Positions 27,029 through 34,839 of a stretch of 64,000 nt of DNA are shown one piece after another. Numbering within the stretch: the stretch's first letter is position 1; each line of letters opens with the position of its first letter. Position numbers and translations under genes: made by a program. A model generated the notes under the pieces. That model saw only the letters and a list, made by a program, of their open reading frames with translations, searched no databases and was not told where the DNA came from. Source of the stretch: Paraburkholderia solitsugae. GTDB taxonomy: Bacteria > Pseudomonadota > Gammaproteobacteria > Burkholderiales > Burkholderiaceae. The stretch covers positions 1 to 64,000 of the forward strand of contig NZ_WOEY01000011.1 in the NCBI RefSeq assembly GCF_013177695.1, given 5' to 3'.

Positions 27029-27469
27029 TTTTCTCCTTCAGGTTTTCAGATGAGAGTCAGTTCAAACTACACCCTTCGTCAAAACCCGCTTCCCGCGGAC
27101 GCTTCTCAGGGCGCGCGCTACGAAGCGGGCTATTCATCGGCGTACGCAGGTGCTGCGCGCTTACGCTAATGAATGCGGTAAGGCGCGCGGTGCCAATGGG
27201 CACCGCGCGCCAGATCTGGTCGATGCTGGATCTCAGCACCGGCAATTGCTTGATCAGGCCGCCGGCGCTAACGCCAGCGGCTTTTTCCGGGGGGAAGTTT
27301 GCCCATCCCACTGAAGGGTTCGCAAAGTGCCAGCCATGTTTGTGGGCCGCGAAGGCACGCGGCGCACCGGGCACGATTTGCATCAGGCGGTTCTGCTCCT
27401 AACTAAATTGCCGCGGCCGAAGCCCGCCGGCATCCCCATCAAAGAATGCATCTGCGACACGAACCCGGA
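27029..27469. other. Intergenic region between H1-like gene and nrdB
   Basis: 441 bp without a credible gene. A minus-strand frame of 108 codons (27057-27383) has no ribosome site and no recognisable domain. The region should hold the H1-like promoter; a TTGACG on the minus strand near 27110 is a possible -35, but no good -10 follows. The one strong feature is the hairpin at 27182-27211. Confidence 0.5.
27182..27211. repeat. Perfect 13-bp inverted repeat, 4-base loop
   Basis: GGCGCGCGGTGCC, loop AATG, then GGCACCGCGCGCC. Very stable, but with no T-run on either side, so not a standard terminator. It lies about 260 bp downstream of the nrdB stop and 157 bp upstream of the H1-like start. Confidence 0.75.
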
Positions 27470-28693
27470 TCACTCCCAGGTCAGCGCGCCGCCAGTCTGA
27501 TATTCGATCACTCGCGTCTCGAAGAAGTTGCGTTCCTTCTTCAGGTCGATCATCTCGCTCATCCACGGGAACGGGTTTTCCTCGTTCGGGTACAGCGGAT
27601 CGAGACCGATCTGCTGGCAACGGCGGTTGCAGATGAAGCGCAGATAGCTCTTGAACATCGACGCATTGAGGCCGAGCACCCCGCGCGGCATCGTATCTTC
27701 TGCGTAACGATATTCAAGTTCGACCGCTTGCTGGAAGATCTCGCGGATTTCCGCGCGGAACTCAGCCGTCCAGAGTTGCGGGTTTTCGAGTTTGATCTGG
27801 TTGATCAGGTCGATGCCGAAATTGCAGTGCATCGACTCGTCGCGCAGGATGTATTGGTACTGTTCCGCCGCGCCGGTCATCTTGTTCTGACGGCCGAGCG
27901 CCAGGATTTGCGTAAAGCCGACGTAGAAGAACAGGCCTTCCATCACACAGGCGAACACGATCAGCGAGCGCAGCAGGGTTTGGTCTGCTTCGAGCGTGCC
28001 GGTCTTGAAGGCCGGGTCGGTCAGCGTATGGATGAACGGAATCAGGAATTCGTCTTTCGCGCGGATCGAGGAAACCTCGTGATACGCGTTGAAGATTTCG
28101 CCTTCGTCGAGGCCCAGCGATTCGACGATGTACTGGTAAGCGTGCGTGTGGATCGCCTCTTCGAACGCCTGGCGCAGCAGGAACTGGCGGCATTCGGGCG
28201 CCGTGATGTGGCGGTAGGTGCCCAGCACGATGTTGTTGGCGGCCAGCGAATCCGCCGTCACGAAGAAGCCCAGGTTGCGCTTGACGATGCGGCGCTCGTC
28301 TTCGGTCAGACCGTTCGGGTCTTTCCAGAGGGCGATGTCGCGCGACATGTTCACTTCTTGCGGCATCCAGTGGTTGGCGCAACCCGCCAGATACTTTTCC
28401 CAGGCCCACTTGTATTTGAACGGCACCAACTGATTGACGTCGGTCTGGCCGTTGATGATGCGCTTGTCGGCGACATTGACCCGCGCTTCGGAAACGGCAG
28501 CCGTTCCGGAAGCGGGAGCGACGGGAGCGACAGCGATGTCGTTCGCGAAGATGTCTTGAGCCGAGGGAGCGTGAGGAGCGGAACGCGTTCCGACTTGCGA
28601 ACCGACAGCCGATCCCGCAGCGTTGCGCAACACATTCTGTTGCGTAGCGCTCGAGGGAGTTACGGCAGTGATCTCGTCATCCCAGTTGAGCAT
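27470..28693 (-). CDS. nrdB: Ribonucleoside-diphosphate reductase class Ia, beta subunit
   Basis: 407-residue radical-bearing R2 subunit, which forms the diiron-tyrosyl cofactor for deoxyribonucleotide synthesis with NrdA. Iron-ligand segments are present: [26 protein letters not shown] and [15 protein letters not shown]. The radical Tyr is expected within this core. A non-conserved Ala/Ser/Thr-rich N-terminal extension (~70 residues) precedes the fold, as in other Burkholderia NrdB. I take ATG 28693 (MLNWDDE) behind GGTGA rather than 28708. It is separated from nrdA by an unusual 676 bp. Confidence 0.93.
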   Translation of the reverse strand: MLNWDDEITAVTPSSATQQNVLRNAAGSAVGSQVGTRSAPHAPSAQDIFANDIAVAPVAPASGTAAVSEARVNVADKRIINGQTDVNQLVPFKYKWAWEKYLAGCANHWMPQEVNMSRDIALWKDPNGLTEDERRIVKRNLGFFVTADSLAANNIVLGTYRHITAPECRQFLLRQAFEEAIHTHAYQYIVESLGLDEGEIFNAYHEVSSIRAKDEFLIPFIHTLTDPAFKTGTLEADQTLLRSLIVFACVMEGLFFYVGFTQILALGRQNKMTGAAEQYQYILRDESMHCNFGIDLINQIKLENPQLWTAEFRAEIREIFQQAVELEYRYAEDTMPRGVLGLNASMFKSYLRFICNRRCQQIGLDPLYPNEENPFPWMSEMIDLKKERNFFETRVIEYQTGGALTWE

Positions 28694-29369
28694 AAATGTC
28701 ACCATCAATTTAGAACGGTTTGTACCATCTTTTCACGAGCGATAAAAGAGTTCGCTGATGAAAAATCCTGTTTTCGATTCGCGTTGCTACGTTCATACAA
28801 CACTTTGTTCAACAGACTGTGTGTGTCGCCTCATGTGAAGCGTGTTGAACGTGTGTCGTCGAGGTGCTTCGCGAGCTCGAAGAGCAACGTGTTAAAGCGA
28901 CGTTTCGCTGCTCTATCTATCTGTATTGCGGAGCGTGCTTGAGGCGTTTTGCGATTGCATCCTGCTGTCTTGCTGACGTGGCGTTTGCCTCGTGGGTGCC
29001 TCGCGGTTCCCTGTCCGTCAGTGCTAGCGAGGTGAAGCTCAATGCAATATCGAGCGATGCATCTGGCCGGCTGTGTCGTTCGACCATCGACCGGAGCGTT
29101 TGCTGAGCGCTTCATGTCGAGCGCTTCGTCTGTGCTGCCGACTGCTGACTGCGTCATCTATCACTTGCTTACCGCTTCACGACTTCAGTTGCTTGCCATG
29201 CTTCGCTGCTTTTCGACGAGCGGCGCGACTTCAATTTCGTTTCGCCGCGCCGCTCATCTACTTCGTTTCTGCATCACTTCTACCAGGCTTGCTGATCGCT
29301 GCATGCGGGTCTTTACCTACAACCCTCGCCACGCAGCGATCCTGCTGCCTGCTTCGCGCTCGCCAGGTT
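28694..29369. other. Long nrdA-nrdB spacer without a recognisable gene
   Basis: 676 bp, lower in GC than the flanking genes. I see no conserved protein in any frame; the short frames here look random. A 10-bp inverted repeat GAGCGGCGCG / CGCGCCGCTC (29218-29227 and 29246-29255) and a GTTCAAC / GTTGAAC pair near 28807 and 28845 are the notable structures. The stretch nearest nrdB could hold an nrdB promoter, but I could not fix one. Confidence 0.55.
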
Positions 29370-32366
29370 TTACTGACAAGCCTCGCACTCGTCGAAACCC
29401 GGATCGCCCGGACGCATCATGCACACCGGACCATCCGCTTCCGGCGCCGCTTCAACTGCCACTGCCGGTGCTGCCGCTGCTGCCTGGATGCCGCCCGAAG
29501 CTGCACCGCCGCTCGCGCCGAAGCCACCTGCCGCGCCACCTGCAGCACCGCCCGAACCTTCGCCGCCACCCGAGCTCACCGCGTTCAGCGCGCCGTGCGC
29601 CACCGTCGACTTCTCGACGTGCGTCGCCGCCATCGTGCGGAGGTAGTAGGTCGTCTTCAGGCCACGCACCCATGCGAGCTTGTAGATCTCGTCGAGCTTC
29701 TTACCCGACGCGCCGCCCATGTATATGTTCAGCGACTGCGCCTGGTCGATCCACTTCTGACGACGCGAAGCCGCCTCGACCAGCCACACCGGATCGAGTT
29801 CGAACGCGGTCGCGTAGATCGCGCGCAGGTCGGCCGGGATGCGGTCGATGCGCGAGAGCGTGCCGTCGAAGTACTTCAGGTCGGCGACCATGACTTCGTC
29901 CCACAGACCGCGTTCCTTCAGGTCGCGCACCAGGTAGTCGTTGACCACCGTGAATTCGCCCGACAGATTCGACTTCACATACAGGTTCTGGAACGTCGGT
30001 TCGATACAGGCCGACACGCCGATGATGTTCGAGATGGTCGCCGTCGGAGCGATGGCGACGCAGTTCGAGTTGCGCATGCCGTAGGTGGCGATACGCGAAC
30101 GCAGCTCAGTCCAGTCCATCGATTCGCTCGAATCGACTTCGACGTAACCGCCGCGCGCTTCCGCCAGCAGCTTCACCGAGTCTTGCGGGAGGATGCCGCG
30201 ATCCCACAGCGAACCGCGGTAGCTGGAGTAACGGCCGCGTTCCTGCGCCAGTTCCGTCGACGCGTAGTACGCGTAGTAGCAGACCGCTTCCATCGACGTA
30301 TCGGCGAACGCAACCGCCTCTTGCGACGCGTACGGCGTGCGCAGCAGGTGCAGGCAGTCCTGGAAGCCCATGATGCCCATGCCGACCGGACGGTGCTTCA
30401 GGTTCGAGTTACGCGCCTTGGCGACCGCGTAGTAGTTGATGTCGATCACGTTGTCGAGCATGCGCATCGCGACGCTGACGGTGCGCTTCAGCTTGTCGTG
30501 GTCGAGCGCCAGGGTGCCGTCGGCCTGTTCCTTCAGGTGAGCGACGAGGTTCACGGAGCCCAGGTTACAGACGGCGATTTCGGCGTCGCTGGTGTTCAGC
30601 GTGATTTCCGTGCACAGGTTCGACGAGTGGACGACACCGACGTGCTGTTGCGGCGAACGCACATTGCACGGATCCTTGAACGTGATCCACGGGTGTCCGG
30701 TTTCGAACAGCATGCCCAGCATCTTGCGCCACAGCTGCGCCGCCGGGATCTTCTTGAACAGCTTGATCTCGCCGCGCGCGACCTTGTCTTCGTAAGCCGT
30801 GTAAGCCGTTTCGAATTCCGCGCCGAACTTGTCGTGCAGATCCGGGCAGGTGGACGGCGAGAACAGCGTCCAGTCGCCGCCTTCGTGCACGCGCTTCATG
30901 AACAGGTCGGGAATCCAGTTCGCCGTGTTCATGTCGTGGGTACGGCGACGGTCGTCGCCGGTGTTCTTACGCAGCTCGAGGAATTCCTCGATGTCCAGGT
31001 GCCACGTTTCCAGGTACGCGCAGACCGCGCCCTTGCGCTTGCCGCCCTGGTTCACAGCGACAGCCGTGTCGTTAACGACCTTCAGGAACGGCACGACGCC
31101 TTGCGACTTGCCATTGGTGCCCTTGATGTGCGAACCCAGAGCACGCACGCGCGTCCAGTCGTTGCCCAGACCGCCGGCGAATTTCGACAGCAGCGCGTTT
31201 TCCTTCAGCGCTTCGTAGATGCCGTCGAGGTCGTCGTCGACCGTCGTCAGGTAGCACGACGACAGTTGCGAGCGATGCGTGCCCGAGTTGAACAGCGTCG
31301 GCGTGGACGACATGAAGTCGAAGCTCGACAGGATGTTGTAGAACTCGATGGCGCGCGCTTCGCGGTCGATCTCGTTCAGCGACAGGCCCATTGCGACACG
31401 CATAAAGAATGCCTGCGGCATTTCGATGCGCACGCCGTCGTGATGCAGGAAGTAGCGGTCATACAGCGTTTGCAGACCGAGGTAGCCGAACTGCAGGTCG
31501 CGGCTGTTGTCGAGCGCGGCGCCCAAGCGCTTCAGGTCGAACTGCTGGAGCTTGTCGTCGAGCAGGCCGGCGCCGATGCCGCGCTTGATGAATTGCGGGA
31601 AGTACTCGGCATAGCGGTCGGCCATTTCCGTCTGCGTGACTTCCTCTTCGAGGATCTCGCGGCGGATCGTGTGCAGCAGGATGCGTGCGGTGACCTGGCT
31701 ATAAGCCGGATCCTTTTCGATCATCGTGCGGGCAGCCAGAATTGCCGAGTCGTAGACCTGGCTCATCGGCACGCCGTCGTACAGATTCTTCACCGTTTCC
31801 GCGATGATCGGATCGGCATTCACGGCGTCGCCCAGGTTCGAGCAAGCCAGTTCGATGATGCCGCGCAGCGCAGCCATGTCGAGCGGACGCGTCACGCCGT
31901 TGTCGGTGACGTTCAGACCCGGCGTGTTGGCGACGATCTGGTCGTCATGACCGCGCGCCTGGGTGCGCTTCTCGCGATACAGCACGTACGCACGCGCGAC
32001 GTTGTGCTCGCCGCCGCGCATCAGCGCGAGTTCAACCTGATCCTGGATATCTTCGATATGGAACGTGCCGCCGTTCGGACGGCTGCGCACGAGTGCGCGC
32101 ACCACGTTCTGCGTGAGTTGCTCGACCAGTTCGCGCACGCGAGCCGATGCCGCGCCTTGACCACCGTTGACGGCCAGAAATGCCTTCGTCACGGCGATGG
32201 CGATTTTCGACGGCTCGAACGACACCACGCTGCCGTTACGACGGATCACCTTGTAGTCGGCGTAGGTCACTTGCGGCGCGAGCGCCTGGGCGCCTTGTGT
32301 CTGGCCGAAGGCCTGGCCAGCCGGTGAACCCTCGTACCGGGTCGTCGCGTTGTCGGTGGTTTGCAT
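29370..32366 (-). CDS. nrdA: Ribonucleoside-diphosphate reductase class Ia, alpha subunit
   Basis: 998-residue catalytic subunit reducing NDPs to dNDPs. An N-terminal ATP-cone (about 40-130, VIRRNGSVVSFEPSKI) is followed by a second cone-like segment (about 150-230), so allosteric control is probably elaborate. The 10-stranded barrel carries the three essential Cys (SSCYLTT, NLCTEITLN, EIAVCNLGSVNL) with the N-x-C-x-E active motif. The C-terminal redox pair is in DECEACQ, after an Ala/Gly-rich linker (about 935-985). Start ATG 32366 is eight bases after AGGAG; the frame opens two codons earlier at a TTG. Longer than the 761-residue E. coli protein. Confidence 0.95.
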   Translation of the reverse strand: MQTTDNATTRYEGSPAGQAFGQTQGAQALAPQVTYADYKVIRRNGSVVSFEPSKIAIAVTKAFLAVNGGQGAASARVRELVEQLTQNVVRALVRSRPNGGTFHIEDIQDQVELALMRGGEHNVARAYVLYREKRTQARGHDDQIVANTPGLNVTDNGVTRPLDMAALRGIIELACSNLGDAVNADPIIAETVKNLYDGVPMSQVYDSAILAARTMIEKDPAYSQVTARILLHTIRREILEEEVTQTEMADRYAEYFPQFIKRGIGAGLLDDKLQQFDLKRLGAALDNSRDLQFGYLGLQTLYDRYFLHHDGVRIEMPQAFFMRVAMGLSLNEIDREARAIEFYNILSSFDFMSSTPTLFNSGTHRSQLSSCYLTTVDDDLDGIYEALKENALLSKFAGGLGNDWTRVRALGSHIKGTNGKSQGVVPFLKVVNDTAVAVNQGGKRKGAVCAYLETWHLDIEEFLELRKNTGDDRRRTHDMNTANWIPDLFMKRVHEGGDWTLFSPSTCPDLHDKFGAEFETAYTAYEDKVARGEIKLFKKIPAAQLWRKMLGMLFETGHPWITFKDPCNVRSPQQHVGVVHSSNLCTEITLNTSDAEIAVCNLGSVNLVAHLKEQADGTLALDHDKLKRTVSVAMRMLDNVIDINYYAVAKARNSNLKHRPVGMGIMGFQDCLHLLRTPYASQEAVAFADTSMEAVCYYAYYASTELAQERGRYSSYRGSLWDRGILPQDSVKLLAEARGGYVEVDSSESMDWTELRSRIATYGMRNSNCVAIAPTATISNIIGVSACIEPTFQNLYVKSNLSGEFTVVNDYLVRDLKERGLWDEVMVADLKYFDGTLSRIDRIPADLRAIYATAFELDPVWLVEAASRRQKWIDQAQSLNIYMGGASGKKLDEIYKLAWVRGLKTTYYLRTMAATHVEKSTVAHGALNAVSSGGGEGSGGAAGGAAGGFGASGGAASGGIQAAAAAPAVAVEAAPEADGPVCMMRPGDPGFDECEACQ

Positions 32367-32675
32367 GTGCAAAGCTCCTGGTCTTGGAAATGTTGCGGAG
32401 ATAGCCGCGGATTAAAACGAACGCTGCGCCGCCGCGTGCGCAAGCGATGGGGTGCAGGAAAAAGGCCGGCTGAGCCGGGTGGCGGGATGCGACAGCGGTG
32501 AAGCCTGATTCGAATTGATAACGGTCTTCACCATGTGTGTCGCGATCACTTGCTATGCCCTTTTCCTGAATGTTTCTGGACGCTGCCGGTTCTCTCGATC
32601 GGCCACGCCGCAGGAATATTTTTCGCTGCCCGGAATGCTTGCGGCGCCGTGCTCGGGAAGCGGGGCGCCGCAGAC

Positions 32676-32708
32676 TTATGCACTCAGTTATGCACAGAGT
32701 TATACACA
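32676..32708 (+). promoter_or_regulatory. Three DnaA-box-like sites at 12-bp intervals
   Basis: TTATGCACT (32676-32684), TTATGCACA (32688-32696) and TTATACACA (32700-32708). The last two match the relaxed DnaA consensus TTWTNCACA; the first differs by one base. DnaA is known to control nrdAB transcription in E. coli through paired boxes. Here they lie just downstream of the predicted start point. Confidence 0.6.
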
Positions 32709-32712
32709 CCGG

Positions 32713-32728
32713 ACACAAGATATAGTGC
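32713..32728. promoter_or_regulatory. NrdR box 1 candidate
   Basis: ACACAAGATATAGTGC fits the NrdR consensus (ACACWATATATWGTGT-type, imperfect). It starts 31 bp before box 2, about three helical turns, as expected for paired NrdR boxes at nrd promoters. Confidence 0.65.
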
Positions 32729-32743
32729 GAAACTGAATTTCAG

Positions 32744-32759
32744 GCACCAAGTATAGTGT
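32744..32759. promoter_or_regulatory. NrdR box 2 candidate, overlapping the nrdA -10
   Basis: GCACCAAGTATAGTGT shares TATAGTG with box 1 in the same register and covers the predicted -10 hexamer. NrdR binding here would block RNA polymerase when ATP/dATP levels are high. Confidence 0.68.
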
Positions 32760-32777
32760 AGTTTCAAGACAGGTCAA
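32750..32777 (-). promoter_or_regulatory. Predicted sigma70 promoter of nrdA
   Basis: On the minus strand: -35 TTGACC (32777-32772), 16-bp spacer, -10 TATACT (32755-32750). The transcript would start near 32743, giving an unusually long ~375-nt leader before nrdA. Confidence 0.6.
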
Positions 32778-32895
32778 ATCGTTTTATTTGCTTTCAAAGG
32801 CTTGACTTTTGCATAGCGCGACGCGAAGCCGACTCCCCGGAGAACAAGGCAGCGCCTTGTTCTCCTCGCATCACGCGAGGTCGCGCGAAGGGTCG

Positions 32896-33492
32896 TTACA
32901 GCGTTTTGGAAAACTTGAGATAGGGGAAGTACTGATCCGCCAACGCGGTATCGCGCTGCAGACGCTGCCACTCGAAATGCGGCCCTGGATCGGTCTTGCG
33001 ACCGGGGGCGATGTCAGAGTGACCGGCGACGCCCTCGACCGGATAGCGGGTCTTGAGCGCCGTCACAAGTGCACCAAGCGTGCGGTATTGCGCCGCTTCG
33101 AAAGCAGTCGTATCACTGCCCTCCAGCTCGATGCCAATCGAGAAATCGTTACAGCGCTCGCGGCCGAAAAAATTCGACGGCCCGGCGTGCCATGCCCGCT
33201 CGTTGCAGGACACGAATTGCTCGAGCGCGCCGTCGCGATGAATCACGAAATGCGCCGACACCCGCACGCCGCGCAGATGCGTGTCGTAGTAAGGGTGAGC
33301 GTCGCAGTCGAGGGTGTTCAGGAACAGCTCGGCGATCGCCGTGCCGCCAAACTCATTGGGCGGCAGGCTGATGTTGTGGACGACGATCAGCGTCGGCACA
33401 GCCCCTTCGGGCCGCGCTTCGAAATTCGGCGATGGCAGTTTGCGTGCGGCGCTGACCCAACCGTCGGCATCGACGGTGAACGCGACGCTCAT
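32896..33492 (-). CDS. ampD: 1,6-anhydro-N-acetylmuramyl-L-alanine amidase
   Basis: 198-residue cytoplasmic zinc amidase that removes peptides from anhydro-muropeptides during murein recycling. By setting anhydro-muropeptide levels it also affects AmpR-controlled beta-lactamase where present. Zinc ligands are in VVHNISLPPNEFGG (His39) and AGHSDIAPGRKTDPG (His and Asp); SAHFVIHRDG is the core strand. The chosen ATG 33492 overlaps the upstream gene's stop (ATGA); a 40-residue extension in the same frame lies inside that gene. No ampR or beta-lactamase is in this window. Confidence 0.93.
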   Translation of the reverse strand: MSVAFTVDADGWVSAARKLPSPNFEARPEGAVPTLIVVHNISLPPNEFGGTAIAELFLNTLDCDAHPYYDTHLRGVRVSAHFVIHRDGALEQFVSCNERAWHAGPSNFFGRERCNDFSIGIELEGSDTTAFEAAQYRTLGALVTALKTRYPVEGVAGHSDIAPGRKTDPGPHFEWQRLQRDTALADQYFPYLKFSKTL

Positions 33493-33821
33493 CGAGCGTC
33501 GCGGCCCGTGGGTCGCGCGCCGTGACGCTGGGCGTGCGCGGCGCTGCAGAACGGCTGCCCCGCCACCACCACGGAGTCGCTCTTCGGCGCGTGCACGCCG
33601 CACTCGGTACAACGGATCATCGGCTCGGCGAGCTGCGGCTGCGCTTGCGGCGCATTGGGCCCACGCGCCCCGCCGTTCGCGCCTTGTGCACCGCCCGCAC
33701 CCGCGGCGCCATTCGCCCCGGCACCCGTGCGTTGCGGCGCTTGAGCGTCATGACGACGCAGCGCCTTGACCAGCCACTGGCCAACAATGAACAACAGGAT
33801 CAGCAGAAAAATTTGTCGCAT
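33489..33821 (-). CDS. PP0621-type small membrane protein with zinc-ribbon tail
   Basis: 110 residues. An N-terminal membrane helix (RQIFLLILLFIVGQWLVKAL, 2-21) is followed by a Gly/Ala/Pro/Gln-rich linker (about 30-65). The C-terminal domain has CTECG, a later Cys in GQPFCSAAHAQRHG and a His that could bind zinc. This matches a conserved uncharacterised family known as PP0621. Its stop overlaps the ampD start by four bases, so the two are probably co-translated. Ten bases separate it from ypjD. Confidence 0.78.
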   Translation of the reverse strand: MRQIFLLILLFIVGQWLVKALRRHDAQAPQRTGAGANGAAGAGGAQGANGGARGPNAPQAQPQLAEPMIRCTECGVHAPKSDSVVVAGQPFCSAAHAQRHGARPTGRDAR

Positions 33822-33831
33822 AGCAGGACAC

Positions 33832-34758
33832 TCACACTACAGCACGGTGCAACAGCACCTCGAATACAAAACGGCTGCCGACGTACGCGAGCAACAGCGC
33901 GACGAACGACGCCAGCACCCAGCGCAATGCCGCACGGCCGCGCCAGCCGGAAACCTTGCGCGCGGTCAGCAGCGCGCCGAACATCACCCAGGAAAGAATC
34001 GCGAAGACAGTCTTGTGATCCAGCCGCAATGCGCGGTCGACCAGTTGCTCGCTGAACAGGATGCCCGACACCAGCGTCAGTGTAAGCAGCACGAAGCCGG
34101 CGCCGATCAGACGGAACAACAGCTTTTCCAGTGTCAGCAGCGGCGGCAAGGTATCGAGCCAGCTCGACAACCAGCCGTTGCCCGCAGCAGCCGCATTCCG
34201 TTGCGACACGCCGCCGCGCATTGCGTGCAAACGCCGCTCGACCAGCAGCATCAGAATCGCGTGCAGCGCCGCGATCGCGAACAAGCCATACGCGATATTG
34301 GCGATCAGGAAGTGCAGCTTGAACATTGGCGCGGCCGAATACGGCAGCACGCGTACGCCATTGAACGCCAGCGGTAATAAAGAAGCGACGCAGGCGAGCG
34401 GCAACACCAGCAGGCGAAGGCCGTCGAGTGGAAAGAAAAAGCTCTCGATCCAGTAGATGCCGGCGCCGAGCCAGAACATCGCCGACAACGCGAACGCAAA
34501 ACCGAACACCATCGCGTTTTGGGGAAAGATGGTGGTATGCAGCAGCACGCCGTGCGCGAGCAGCGCGACGAACAGTAGCGCGCGTCCCGACGTGCTCATG
34601 CCCGAGGCGGCCGATGAAGCCGACAGGCCCGTGGCGACGGGCACCGGCGGCACGCTCTCGAGCATGGGGCGCACGGCGGCGTGCCGGTGCGAGCGCCAGC
34701 CGGCCACGGCGAGACCGCCGTAGAGGAGCGCAGTGAGGGCATACAGTACAATATCCAT
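33832..34758 (-). CDS. CcsA/YpjD-type inner-membrane protein
   Basis: 308-residue membrane protein of the cytochrome c assembly (CcsA) family, E. coli YpjD-like. About eight hydrophobic segments are seen. The conserved core includes LHFLIANIAYGLFAIAALHA with the His and the RLDHKTVFAILSW helix with another conserved His. It is divergent from ffh with an 81-bp gap, the same arrangement as in many proteobacteria. A role in haem handling or divalent-metal resistance has been proposed for relatives. No other cytochrome c genes are near. Confidence 0.85.
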   Translation of the reverse strand: MDIVLYALTALLYGGLAVAGWRSHRHAAVRPMLESVPPVPVATGLSASSAASGMSTSGRALLFVALLAHGVLLHTTIFPQNAMVFGFAFALSAMFWLGAGIYWIESFFFPLDGLRLLVLPLACVASLLPLAFNGVRVLPYSAAPMFKLHFLIANIAYGLFAIAALHAILMLLVERRLHAMRGGVSQRNAAAAGNGWLSSWLDTLPPLLTLEKLLFRLIGAGFVLLTLTLVSGILFSEQLVDRALRLDHKTVFAILSWVMFGALLTARKVSGWRGRAALRWVLASFVALLLAYVGSRFVFEVLLHRAVV

Positions 34759-34839
34759 ATTCGAAGTTTACACTAGGCCCCTGCTCCGCGACGTCTCCCG
34801 CATCGCGCCCCGCTCCGGCCGCACTGTTCATCGCTCCCC

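Larger units (their letters stand above)
32367..32895 (-). other. nrdA leader and control region
   Basis: 529 bp between ampD and nrdA without a gene. Reading towards nrdA it contains the promoter (32750-32777), two NrdR-like boxes, three DnaA-like boxes and then a ~375-nt leader. A short GC hairpin followed by five T (32459-32478, minus strand) lies about 95 nt before the nrdA start and could act as a weak attenuator. Confidence 0.6.

Noticed and set aside
27057..27383. 108-codon minus-strand ORF between nrdB and the H1-like gene
   Set aside because: No ribosome site and no recognisable motif, and it contains the perfect hairpin at 27182-27211.
28831..29157. 108-codon minus-strand ORF in the nrdA-nrdB spacer
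   Set aside because: Composition looks random, no start signal or family resemblance; kept as non-coding.
29073..32327. 1084-codon plus-strand ORF opposite nrdA
   Set aside because: It is an antisense shadow: nrdA on the other strand has all catalytic motifs, and the Arg/His/Val-rich composition is typical of GC-rich antisense frames.
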